Source: M55B132 sp964508895 (GTDB lineage: Bacteria > Bacteroidota > Bacteroidia > Bacteroidales > B18-G4). From it: a stretch of 33,652 nt of DNA. A program made the position numbers and the translations under genes. Shown here piece after piece: positions 1 to 7,386 of the stretch. Positions within the stretch are counted from its first letter, which is position 1. Each line of letters starts with the position of its first letter. The notes beneath the pieces are model-generated. The model saw only the letters and a program-made list of their open reading frames with translations. It was not told the origin of the DNA and ran no database searches. The stretch lies in assembly GCA_964508895.1 (NCBI GenBank), contig CAZDWF010000025.1, positions 1 to 33,652 on the forward strand, in the 5' to 3' direction.

Positions 1-440
1 TGTTCTTTAGAATAAAAGCAAATGCTGCCATCAGCATGCCCGGGAGTTTCCAGGACTCTTAATGAGGAGTTTCCAAACTTGATAATATCTCCATCATAAA
101 GGTATTTTCCAGGTTCAGGAACAGTCTCAATAACAATTTCAAAAGCATTGGCACTTTCCTTTAATCTCTCCATAAACGGTAGTCCTCCCTTATGAATTTC
201 AGGTTTTAAGCCATATGATTCTGTTATAAAAACATCTCCCAGGATATGATCGATGTGAGAATGAGTATTCAATAATTTAACAGGTATAAGGTCATTATTA
301 CTGATGAAATCAATTAACTCCTTTTTTTCGCCTGGATTAATACAACCAGGATCAATTATAACACACTCCTTTGTTTCATCAAATAAAACAAAGGTATTAA
401 CCTGAAAGAAGTTAAATACAAAGCTTTCTATTTTTATCAT
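1..440 (-). CDS. MBL-fold metal-dependent hydrolase, glyoxalase II-like (partial, C-terminus outside window)
   Basis: Reading the minus strand from ATG at 440 gives an open frame of about 146 codons that runs off the left edge. Visible motifs are an early IIDPG segment, the metal-binding HSHIDH motif (THSHIDHILG) and a later TPGHADGSI segment, which are the first, second and third conserved blocks of glyoxalase II-type metallo-beta-lactamase hydrolases. This subfamily usually has about 210 residues, so roughly a third is missing here. The ATG is preceded by a good Bacteroidota-type promoter about 30 bp upstream, which supports this start. The gene is divergent from the large secreted protein at 588. 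The substrate (a thioester such as S-lactoylglutathione, or another hydrolysable ester) cannot be told from sequence; the fold assignment is secure. Confidence 0.85.
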   Translation of the reverse strand, partial: MIKIESFVFNFFQVNTFVLFDETKECVIIDPGCINPGEKKELIDFISNNDLIPVKLLNTHSHIDHILGDVFITESYGLKPEIHKGGLPFMERLKESANAFEIVIETVPEPGKYLYDGDIIKFGNSSLRVLETPGHADGSICFYSKE

Positions 441-466
441 TTCTTTTTAATCTAAAATTATTTGAG

Positions 467-496
467 CAAAGGTAATAAATGTAAGATACATCCAAA
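467..496 (-). promoter_or_regulatory. Bacteroidota-type promoter for the partial MBL hydrolase gene
   Basis: On the minus strand TTTG (496-493) is followed after 18 bp by TACCTTTG (474-467), matching the TTTG / TAnnTTTG consensus known from Bacteroidota. Transcription would start near 460, leaving a leader of about 20 nt before the ATG at 440. Seen by pattern match only. Confidence 0.5.
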
Positions 497-587
497 TCCA
501 CATCATTATTTCCCAAAGCATGCGTTAATATACTTGGAAATTTGTCTTAATTTAGCAATACTTATAAAAAAGCCCAGAAATTCATTG

Positions 588-3500
588 ATGGATAGTATTT
601 TCATAAAATACCTTGATAATAAGTTGCGGTTATTTCTTTCCGTTCTTTTTATTATTGCATCATTTACTATTAACGCTCAGTTTTATAATGGATCCCAGCT
701 TAAATTTGGTAAGAACAGAGTACAATACAGAGAGTTCCTCTGGAACTACTATAACTTCGATAATTTCGATGTTTACTTTTATAGAAATGGTAAAGAACTT
801 GCCCACTATACTGCTAAATATGCCACTGAGCAAATACCCCTTATAGAACAACAATTGGATGCTACCGTTGATGATAAAATGCAATTTTTGGTATTCAACG
901 ATCTTAGTGATCTTAAACAGAGCAACCTGGGATTAATGAGTGAGGAGAACTATAATACAGGAGGTATTACATATATCCTTGGAAGAAAAATATTTCTGTA
1001 TTTTAATGGTACCTATACTGATTTTGAAAAGCAAATAAGGGCTGGAATCTCAAAGGTGGTTTTTAATGAAATGATGTTTGGCGGAAGTGTTGGTTCGCAA
1101 ATAAAAAACACAGCACTATACAACCTTCCCCAATGGTATCAACATGGTTTTATCTCTTATATGTCGGATAACTGGAATCCTGATATCGATAACCAGGTTA
1201 AAGATCTGGTTCTTTATGGTAAATACAAGAACTTTAATCAGCTTACAGGGAATAAAGCGGTATATGCAGGACATTCACTCTGGAAATTTATTGCTGATAA
1301 TTTTGGCGAGAAAGCAGTGCCTAATGTTGTTCAGATGACCCGGATTACCAGAAGTGTTGAAAATGGATTCCTATATGTTTTAGGATTGTCTTTCAAAAAT
1401 CTTGTAAAGGAATGGTTTGCTTATTACCAGAATTTTTATAATCAGGATGGTTCTGATGAATTACTTCCTGAAAATCCCATGCTGAAAAGATATAAAGGTG
1501 ACAGGGTGTATTATCAGGTAAAGATCGATCCTGCAGGAAGATATATCTCCTATGTCACAAATGAAATAGGATTGTATAAGATTTACATATACGATGATAT
1601 TGAAAAGAAGAGAAAGAGAATTAAAACCATGGGTTACCGGTTGGATGAGAAAACGGATTATTCTTATCCAATTCTTGCCTGGCATCCATCAGGGAAGATC
1701 CTTGCTTACATGGTTGAAAGAAAAGGGGAAATATACCTTTACTTCTATAATATCGAAGAGAAAAAGAGTTCCAAAATTATTTTATATAGCTTTGAAAAAA
1801 TCAATGATTTTGCATACTCTCCTGATGGAAGAAAGTTAATTATGTCGGCTGTTCAAAAGGGCCAGTCAGATATTTTCATTTTTAATCTTGGTAGTGGTTC
1901 TCATGAGCAGCTAACAGATGATATCTGGGATGACATACAGGCACGCTTTATCGATGGTGAGAAAAGAATAGTTTTTTCCTCAAACCGTACTAATGATACT
2001 TTGATTATAAAACCTCAGAATATTCCAGTTAATCTACCTGAACAATATGACCTATGGGTTTATGAGTATCAAAGACAGGATGATATTCTGAGAAGAGTTA
2101 CCAGCACTCCTTTTGCCAATGAACGCCAGCCAATGCCCTATGAAAATGGATTTATCACCTACCTGAGTGATGAAAATGGCATTTATAATCGCTATCTGGC
2201 ATCCTTCGACAGCATGATCTCTTATGTTGATACTATTACACACTACAAGTATTTTTCCAAAAGTTTTGCTATAACAAATTATTCCAGGAATATTTTAGAA
2301 CAGGATGCTAGTGCTCAAGCCGGAAAAACTGCTGATGTAATTTTTTATGATCAGCGATACAGGATATTTACAGAAGAAATGCTTCCTCCGGATATGATCC
2401 CACATGAAACATTGCACAATACTTCATATATGGATGATGTTTTACAAAAGCAACAGGCAGAACTTGAGGAAGAAGAAAATGGTGAAGTGAAGAAAACACC
2501 TAAAAAAGCAAGGAAAAGATTCTATAATGTTTATGAAGGTGATGTAATAATAATTGATAAGTCAGATAAGATAAATATTGATGAATATGTTTTCGATAAG
2601 CAATCCTTTATAAAACTTGGATATGATTCAACCACTGCTGATTTGATTGAAATTGAAAAAGAAAAATTCAGGATGCCAAAGCAAAGGCTCTATAGAGTGG
2701 AGTACTTTATGAATGAACTCACAACTCAAATTGATTTTTCCTTCCTGAATTCTACTTACCAGCCTTTCAGTGGTGGAGGGCAGCCTGTTTTCCTGAATCC
2801 GGGATTTAACGCCCTGTTTAAAATTGGCCTTACTGATCTACTCGAAGACTATAGAATTGTAGGAGGAGTACGTCTTAATGTTAACCTTATCAATAATGAG
2901 TATATGGTTAGCTTTAGCAATATGAAAAAAAGAGTGGATAAAGAGATTGTATTTCATCGGGTTACCGTAGAAGATATCGGGTATTATTCAATAATCCGTA
3001 ATCATTCTCATGAAGTGTATTATGTTTTAAGCTATCCGTTTAATCCTGTGCTTGCCTTTAAAACAACTGCGATGTATCGTAACGATGCAGCAGTATTTCT
3101 GTCTACGGATCAATATAATATGAAGAGAAAAACAGAATACAGGAACTGGGTTAGTTTAAAAGGGGAGCTGGTTTTTGATAATACACGCTCACTGGGATTA
3201 AATCTGTATAAAGGTACCAGGTATAAGATCTTCGGAGAATATTACCAGTTAATTAATGAAAGAGGACAGGATTTAGTGGTTCTGGGTTTTGATTTCAGGA
3301 ATTATAAAAGAGTGCATCGTACACTGATATGGGCTAACAGATTTGCTGGAAGTACTTCCTTTGGAAACAACAAACTCATATATTATATGGGAGGTGTTGA
3401 TAATTGGCTGGCCCCGAAATTTGATAGAGGAACACCTATCGACTATTCGCAGAATTATGCGTACCAAACTCTTGCTACAAATATGAGAGGGTTCAAGCAA

Positions 3501-3878
3501 AACATTAGAAACGGTAATAGTTTCATTCTTTTTAATACAGAACTTCGCATTCCTGTTTTCAGGTATTTATTCAATAGGCCAATCAAATCTGATTTCCTGA
3601 ATAATTTTCAGGCCGTTACCTTTGGAGATATTGGTACTGCATGGACTGGCTGGGATCCTTATTCAGAAGATAACTCATTGTTTACCCGAAAGATCAGAAG
3701 TGGTTCATTGTATATAGAGGTACAGGAACAAAGAGATCCTGTTATTGCTGGATTTGGCTGGGGGCTGCGTACCAGGCTGCTGGGGTATTTTCTCAGGGGA
3801 GATATGGCATGGGGAGTTGAAGATGGAAGCATTATTAAAAAGCCAATAATATATGTATCGCTAAGCCTTGATTTCTAA
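588..3878 (+). CDS. Large secreted TolB-like protein: degenerate peptidase-like domain, beta-propeller, C-terminal outer-membrane barrel
   Basis: The open frame extends up to 462, but I place the start at ATG 588 because a typical signal peptide begins there (positive N-terminus, hydrophobic LFLSVLFIIASF, cleavage after INAQ). The product has 1096 aa. Roughly residues 25-290 resemble a gluzincin (MA-like) peptidase domain: LPQWYQHGFISY matches the LPxWxxEGxAEY block, but the expected HExxH reads FNEMM, so zinc catalysis is probably lost. Roughly residues 310-600 hold repeated propeller blades (HPSGKILAY, SPDGRKLIM, VFSSNR). The last 400 or so residues alternate like an outer-membrane beta-barrel and end in Phe (LSLDF). 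Bacteroidota proteins of this kind are often annotated TolB-like. The function is unknown; a cell-envelope role is inferred. A ROK-family gene follows after 23 bp, possibly co-transcribed. Confidence 0.8.
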   Translation: MDSIFIKYLDNKLRLFLSVLFIIASFTINAQFYNGSQLKFGKNRVQYREFLWNYYNFDNFDVYFYRNGKELAHYTAKYATEQIPLIEQQLDATVDDKMQFLVFNDLSDLKQSNLGLMSEENYNTGGITYILGRKIFLYFNGTYTDFEKQIRAGISKVVFNEMMFGGSVGSQIKNTALYNLPQWYQHGFISYMSDNWNPDIDNQVKDLVLYGKYKNFNQLTGNKAVYAGHSLWKFIADNFGEKAVPNVVQMTRITRSVENGFLYVLGLSFKNLVKEWFAYYQNFYNQDGSDELLPENPMLKRYKGDRVYYQVKIDPAGRYISYVTNEIGLYKIYIYDDIEKKRKRIKTMGYRLDEKTDYSYPILAWHPSGKILAYMVERKGEIYLYFYNIEEKKSSKIILYSFEKINDFAYSPDGRKLIMSAVQKGQSDIFIFNLGSGSHEQLTDDIWDDIQARFIDGEKRIVFSSNRTNDTLIIKPQNIPVNLPEQYDLWVYEYQRQDDILRRVTSTPFANERQPMPYENGFITYLSDENGIYNRYLASFDSMISYVDTITHYKYFSKSFAITNYSRNILEQDASAQAGKTADVIFYDQRYRIFTEEMLPPDMIPHETLHNTSYMDDVLQKQQAELEEEENGEVKKTPKKARKRFYNVYEGDVIIIDKSDKINIDEYVFDKQSFIKLGYDSTTADLIEIEKEKFRMPKQRLYRVEYFMNELTTQIDFSFLNSTYQPFSGGGQPVFLNPGFNALFKIGLTDLLEDYRIVGGVRLNVNLINNEYMVSFSNMKKRVDKEIVFHRVTVEDIGYYSIIRNHSHEVYYVLSYPFNPVLAFKTTAMYRNDAAVFLSTDQYNMKRKTEYRNWVSLKGELVFDNTRSLGLNLYKGTRYKIFGEYYQLINERGQDLVVLGFDFRNYKRVHRTLIWANRFAGSTSFGNNKLIYYMGGVDNWLAPKFDRGTPIDYSQNYAYQTLATNMRGFKQNIRNGNSFILFNTELRIPVFRYLFNRPIKSDFLNNFQAVTFGDIGTAWTGWDPYSEDNSLFTRKIRSGSLYIEVQEQRDPVIAGFGWGLRTRLLGYFLRGDMAWGVEDGSIIKKPIIYVSLSLDF

Positions 3879-3901
3879 TTATTAAGACAAAAAATGAAGA
3901 T

Positions 3902-5014
3902 ATGATAGATGATAAACGCATCGTTATGACTCTTGATGCTGGCGGGACAAACCTTGCCTTTAATGCTGTTAAAGGAGGAAAAGAGATTATTGACCCTGTG
4001 ATTCTGCCTGCCAGAGCAAATGAGTTGGAAGAGATCCTGAAAAGAATTATTGAAGGTTTTGATGAAGTAAAAAATCAGCTTGATGTTGAAGCTGTCGCAA
4101 TAAGCTTTGTATTTCCAGGTCCGGCTGATTTTGTAAATGGTATCATAGGCGATCTTCAAAATATGCCGGTTTTCAGAGGAGGTGTTGCACTTAAGAGAAT
4201 GCTGGAAAATGAATTCCAGATCCCTGTTTTTATTAATAATGATGGAGATTTATTTGCTTTTGGGGAAGCGATAAATGGATTGCTTCCTGAAGTAAATCAT
4301 GAACTGAGAAATAATGGAATTGAAAAACAATACAATAATCTTCTGGGTGTGACCTTAGGTACTGGTTTTGGTGGTGGTATTGTTAGTGATGGAAAGTTGT
4401 TTTTAGGCGATAATTCTGCAGCAGGAGAAATCAACAGGATGAAGAATCCGTTTATTCATCATACCAGTGTGGAAGATAGTGTGACTATCAGGGCAGTAAA
4501 AAGATTTTACGAAGAAGCTACAATATTGAAAGAAGAATATATGCCCGAACCCAAAGACATTTTTCAAATAGCAATGGGGAAGCAGAAAGGGGATAAAGAT
4601 GCAGCAAGATATGCCTTTCGTCAGCTGGCAAGAGCAGCAGGTGAAGCTATTGCAGATGCTATATGCTTAATCGATGGACTTGTCGTTATTGGTGGTGGTT
4701 TGTCGGGTGCCTACTCTTTTTTCCTTGATGATATTGTAAAAACCATGAATGAGAAATACACTACACTCAAAGGTGACAAACTTGATCGGATGGAGGTTTT
4801 CGCTTTTAACCTTGAAAATAATATGAATGATTTTCTTCAGGATACAAGCACTGAAATTAAAGTTCCATTCAGTGAGGAAAAAGTAAAATATGATCCGGTG
4901 AAGAAAATAGGAGTCGGTGTTAGCAGGTTAGGAACAAGTAGAGCTGTATCAGTGGGTGCTTATGCTTTTGCACTGGAAATGCTTGATAGAGGATTGCCAA
5001 TTGTCAATGAGTAA
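3902..5014 (+). CDS. ROK-family sugar kinase-like protein
   Basis: 370 aa with the ASKHA fold signatures of the ROK family: an N-terminal phosphate loop LDAGGTN (about residues 11-17), the catalytic-Asp segment INNDGDLFAFGEA (Asp of NND), a second phosphate-binding segment LGTGFGGGIV, and VIGGGLSGA near the C-terminal third. The usual ROK zinc site is not visible: the AGEIGH block reads AGEINRM and no CxCGxxGC motif follows. Family members phosphorylate glucose, fructose, N-acetylmannosamine or similar sugars, or act as repressors; there is no DNA-binding domain here, so a kinase is likelier. An insertion-rich C-terminal part (about residues 270-330) is longer than in typical 300-residue members. 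The substrate cannot be named. The start ATG 3902 lies 23 bp after the upstream stop. Confidence 0.85.
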   Translation: MIDDKRIVMTLDAGGTNLAFNAVKGGKEIIDPVILPARANELEEILKRIIEGFDEVKNQLDVEAVAISFVFPGPADFVNGIIGDLQNMPVFRGGVALKRMLENEFQIPVFINNDGDLFAFGEAINGLLPEVNHELRNNGIEKQYNNLLGVTLGTGFGGGIVSDGKLFLGDNSAAGEINRMKNPFIHHTSVEDSVTIRAVKRFYEEATILKEEYMPEPKDIFQIAMGKQKGDKDAARYAFRQLARAAGEAIADAICLIDGLVVIGGGLSGAYSFFLDDIVKTMNEKYTTLKGDKLDRMEVFAFNLENNMNDFLQDTSTEIKVPFSEEKVKYDPVKKIGVGVSRLGTSRAVSVGAYAFALEMLDRGLPIVNE

Positions 5015-5104
5015 TTAGTAATTTCTTATTTATTGAATAAGTTGAAATTTCAATGGTATACTGTTATGTTCTAGATTAACAAATAAACTTCAAATGAAAC
5101 ATAA

Positions 5105-5956
5105 CTAATTGACAGTTGATAATTCACCCAGGCCAAACACTTCCTTCACCCGAACCCCCTTCTCCGTCATCTCTACCGTACAACACTCATTATAAATATC
5201 ATGTTCCAGGAATAGTATATAGTTATTTTCAGCAGCTTCTTTCAGGAATGCTTCTTTTTCTTCCAATGTTTGTTCCGGCCTCATATCATAAGCTATGATC
5301 CATGATAGGGGTATATGAGCTGTAGCTGGTATAAGATCACCCATGTAAACAATCGTTCTGTCGTTATAATTAATGAAAGGGATCATCTGCCCGATGGTAT
5401 GTCCATTAAAAAATTTTATAGAAACTCCCTGACATATTTCTCCTTCACGATTCACAAGAATTAATTGTCCGCTGTCTTTAACAGGAAGTATCATATGTTT
5501 AAAATACGATGCTTTTTCTCTTGCATTTGGATTTAGTGCATTGTTATATTGTTCCATGCCCATCCAGTACATAGCATTTGGAAATGAAGGTTCGAAACCT
5601 TCACCATTATCTCTTCTTTTCACATTTCCTCCGCAATGGTCAAAGTGCAGATGGGTTAAAACAACATCGGTTATTTCTTCAGGAGTAAATCCAGCAATGC
5701 TGAGTGAACTTTCCAGGGAAAAATCACCATTCAGATAAAAATGGTCAAGGTATTTTTCTTCGAGTGTGTTGCCAATACCATTATCTATTAATATCTTTCT
5801 GTTACCATTAACAATAAGCAGACTCCTCATAGCCCAGTTACAAAGGTTGTTCTCGTCAGCAGGATATTGCCTGTTCCACAGCACCTTAGGCACAACACCA
5901 AACATTGCACCTCCGTCAAGTTTGAAGTTGCCGGTTTCAATTGAATAAAGTTCCAT
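5105..5956 (-). CDS. MBL-fold metallo-hydrolase (lactonase/sulfatase-like subgroup, substrate unknown)
   Basis: 283 aa, no signal peptide, so cytoplasmic. Metal ligands are visible as HLHFDH (residues 102-107), the His of NGHTIGQM, the Asp of YMGDLIPA and a terminal LEHD, giving a complete binuclear site. Architecture and length resemble the AHL-lactonase/AttM-type and related MBL hydrolases that carry a long N-terminal segment before HxHxDH, but this is too broad a group to give a substrate. It sits downstream of the HMG-CoA-lyase-like gene on the same strand, separated by 190 bp that contain heptad repeats and a promoter of its own, so it is probably transcribed separately. A CoA-thioester or lactone substrate linked to the neighbouring pathway is conceivable but unsupported. 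Confidence 0.85.
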   Translation of the reverse strand: MELYSIETGNFKLDGGAMFGVVPKVLWNRQYPADENNLCNWAMRSLLIVNGNRKILIDNGIGNTLEEKYLDHFYLNGDFSLESSLSIAGFTPEEITDVVLTHLHFDHCGGNVKRRDNGEGFEPSFPNAMYWMGMEQYNNALNPNAREKASYFKHMILPVKDSGQLILVNREGEICQGVSIKFFNGHTIGQMIPFINYNDRTIVYMGDLIPATAHIPLSWIIAYDMRPEQTLEEKEAFLKEAAENNYILFLEHDIYNECCTVEMTEKGVRVKEVFGLGELSTVN

Positions 5957-5977
5957 CTTGAATGTTTATTTATACTA

Positions 5978-6012
5978 CAAACTTAAGGGCTTTTTGTTAA
6001 AGAAATCCCAAA
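5978..6012 (-). promoter_or_regulatory. Bacteroidota-type promoter for the MBL hydrolase at 5105-5956
   Basis: Minus-strand TTTG (6012-6009), 23 bp spacer, then TAAGTTTG (5985-5978), a perfect TAnnTTTG -7 element. The predicted start of transcription is about 5970, close before the ATG at 5956. The spacer is at the long end of the accepted range. The -33 element overlaps the left heptad array. Confidence 0.45.
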
Positions 6013-6068
6013 CTACAAATCATAAACTCCAAGCAAATAGCAAATCACAATGATGAAATCACAAACCT
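6006..6068. repeat. Heptad-period repeat array, left arm
   Basis: Nine consecutive 7-bp units, degenerate. The first three end in AAA at the same phase (TCCCAAA, CTACAAA, TCATAAA) and later units follow CAAATNN/GAAATCA. It lies between the MBL and HMG-CoA-lyase-like genes and shares CCAAGCAAAT in inverted orientation with the array at 6111-6152. Confidence 0.65.
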
Positions 6069-6110
6069 TCAAAAGTTAACATTTGCACTTTTGGGATTTT
6101 GAATTTATTC

Positions 6111-6152
6111 TTTGGAATTTGCTTGGTGCTTGTAATTTGTTATTTGTTATTT
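6111..6152. repeat. Heptad-period repeat array, right arm, overlapping the HMG-CoA-lyase-like stop codon
   Basis: Six 7-bp units (TTTGGAA, TTTGCTT, ... GTTATTT twice). Read on the minus strand it resembles the left arm at 6006-6068, so the two arrays form a loose inverted repeat. The last unit covers the stop codon of the minus-strand gene (6147-6149). Folding of the transcript here could mark the 3' end, but there is no classical terminator. Confidence 0.65.
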
Positions 6153-7157
6153 TCTTCCTGATAGTTCCTTCGGGATCCGTCCATTCCGGATCGATTCAGA
6201 TCGTAGTTGCCTTCCAACAATTCTCTCAACCATTCTTCCAACATCCAGTACCTTATCAACATCAACACCCACGTCGATTCCCATTTCGTCCATCATAACT
6301 ACCATGTCTTCTGTGGAAACAAGCCCTACTGCACCCGGGTCTTTATAATAATATTTTCCGGTTCCTGTCACAGGAACACCATCAACGAAATTCGCAGGTT
6401 GTCCGCCAAGACCTCCCATTGTAGATTCATAATTGGTAATTCCGGCTTGCAGTGCTGCCAGCACGTTGGCAAGTCCCCATCCTCTGGTTACATGGAAATG
6501 GGCGATGTGTTTTTCAGGTTTTGGAATAGCATCGAGAAGCATGGAGAAATATTTATAAACTCTGTCAGGTGATGCGGATCCATCATGATCGGCATGTTCA
6601 ATATCATCAGCTCCTATGTCAAGAAATCTCTGAGTAAACTCAATGGCTTTCGACATTTCTGTCGGACCTTCGATAGGACACCCCCAGATAGTACTTACAG
6701 TACCATTAACAAGGATTCCTGCATCATGACATTTTGGGATATATTCCTCACACATTTTAAGGTACTCTTCAATGTTAAGTCCTGAATTGGTTTTCTGATG
6801 TGATTCTGAAGTTGACACCATAACAAGTATCCTGTCAGGACCGTAACCATCAAGCTTTGCCTGAATGGCTCTGTCAATTGATCTTTCTCTGATTGTAATA
6901 GCAGTTAATGTAACATCATCAAGCATGTGTTTTACCTTCTTGCTTGCATGCAGTTTTTTCATAAGATCATCAGCATCTTTAAACTGAGGCATTCCTCTGG
7001 GATTACCAAAATTTGTGGTTTCTATATGGCGAAATCCTGCAAGGATTGACTGCTCCAGAACCCATAGTTTAGCATCTGTAGGAATAAATTTTTCTTCATG
7101 CTGAAATCCATCTCTGACGGTGATATCTCCAATTTTTACTTTCTTTGGGTAATTCAT
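6147..7157 (-). CDS. HMG-CoA lyase-like DRE-TIM metallolyase lacking the catalytic cysteine
   Basis: 336 aa TIM-barrel protein of the HMG-CoA lyase/homocitrate synthase superfamily. Family blocks seen: TVRDGFQHE (Arg15-Asp16, catalytic Arg and metal Asp), STSESHQKTN (residues 116-124), GCPIEG (159-164) and the metal pair HFH (His220, His222). Normal HMG-CoA lyase cleaves HMG-CoA to acetyl-CoA and acetoacetate, the last step of leucine breakdown, which fits the neighbours. However, the catalytic-Cys loop GGLGGCP reads GGLGGQP (Gln253), and the metal-ligand Asn of GNLATED is Leu279 (GLVSTED). Both are strictly needed in characterised lyases, so the reaction may differ (another CoA-ester aldol cleavage or condensation) or the mechanism may be altered. 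It is divergent from the MccB-like gene across a 229-bp promoter region. Confidence 0.75.
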   Translation of the reverse strand: MNYPKKVKIGDITVRDGFQHEEKFIPTDAKLWVLEQSILAGFRHIETTNFGNPRGMPQFKDADDLMKKLHASKKVKHMLDDVTLTAITIRERSIDRAIQAKLDGYGPDRILVMVSTSESHQKTNSGLNIEEYLKMCEEYIPKCHDAGILVNGTVSTIWGCPIEGPTEMSKAIEFTQRFLDIGADDIEHADHDGSASPDRVYKYFSMLLDAIPKPEKHIAHFHVTRGWGLANVLAALQAGITNYESTMGGLGGQPANFVDGVPVTGTGKYYYKDPGAVGLVSTEDMVVMMDEMGIDVGVDVDKVLDVGRMVERIVGRQLRSESIRNGRIPKELSGRK

Positions 7158-7204
7158 ACTTTATTATGCTTTTTTAAAGGATTTGATTAATAAAAATTCG
7201 GTTC

Positions 7205-7234
7205 CTAAATTACTTATAATTTTTTAATTCCCAA
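7205..7234 (-). promoter_or_regulatory. Possible promoter for the HMG-CoA-lyase-like gene
   Basis: Minus-strand TTG (7234-7232), 19 bp spacer, TAATTTAG (7212-7205), one base off the TAnnTTTG consensus. The predicted leader is about 40 nt. The rest of the 7158-7386 divergent region shows no equally good + strand promoter; a short inverted repeat AGGAT/ATCCT lies at 7340-7354. Confidence 0.3.
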
Positions 7235-7386
7235 GCAGAAATATTACATTGTTACAACAATATTTGTTTATACTCATTTTTAATTAAATATGACTGAGAA
7301 TTGACAGCTTAAATGAAAAAAAATTCCTATAATTGCATGAGGATGAATAATCCTAATTATCTAATCATTAACCAAAACTCATTAAC

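Noticed and set aside
462..587. 42-codon N-terminal extension of the large secreted protein
   Set aside because: It precedes a clear signal peptide and overlaps the divergent promoter region; the start at 588 fits better.
5022..5048. Terminator between the convergent ROK and MBL genes
   Set aside because: Only a 5-bp AT stem (TTATT/AATAA) with no T run.
7340..7354. AGGAT-GAATA-ATCCT hairpin before the mccB-like gene as operator or attenuator
   Set aside because: The 5-bp stem is too short to separate from chance; noted in the promoter entry only.
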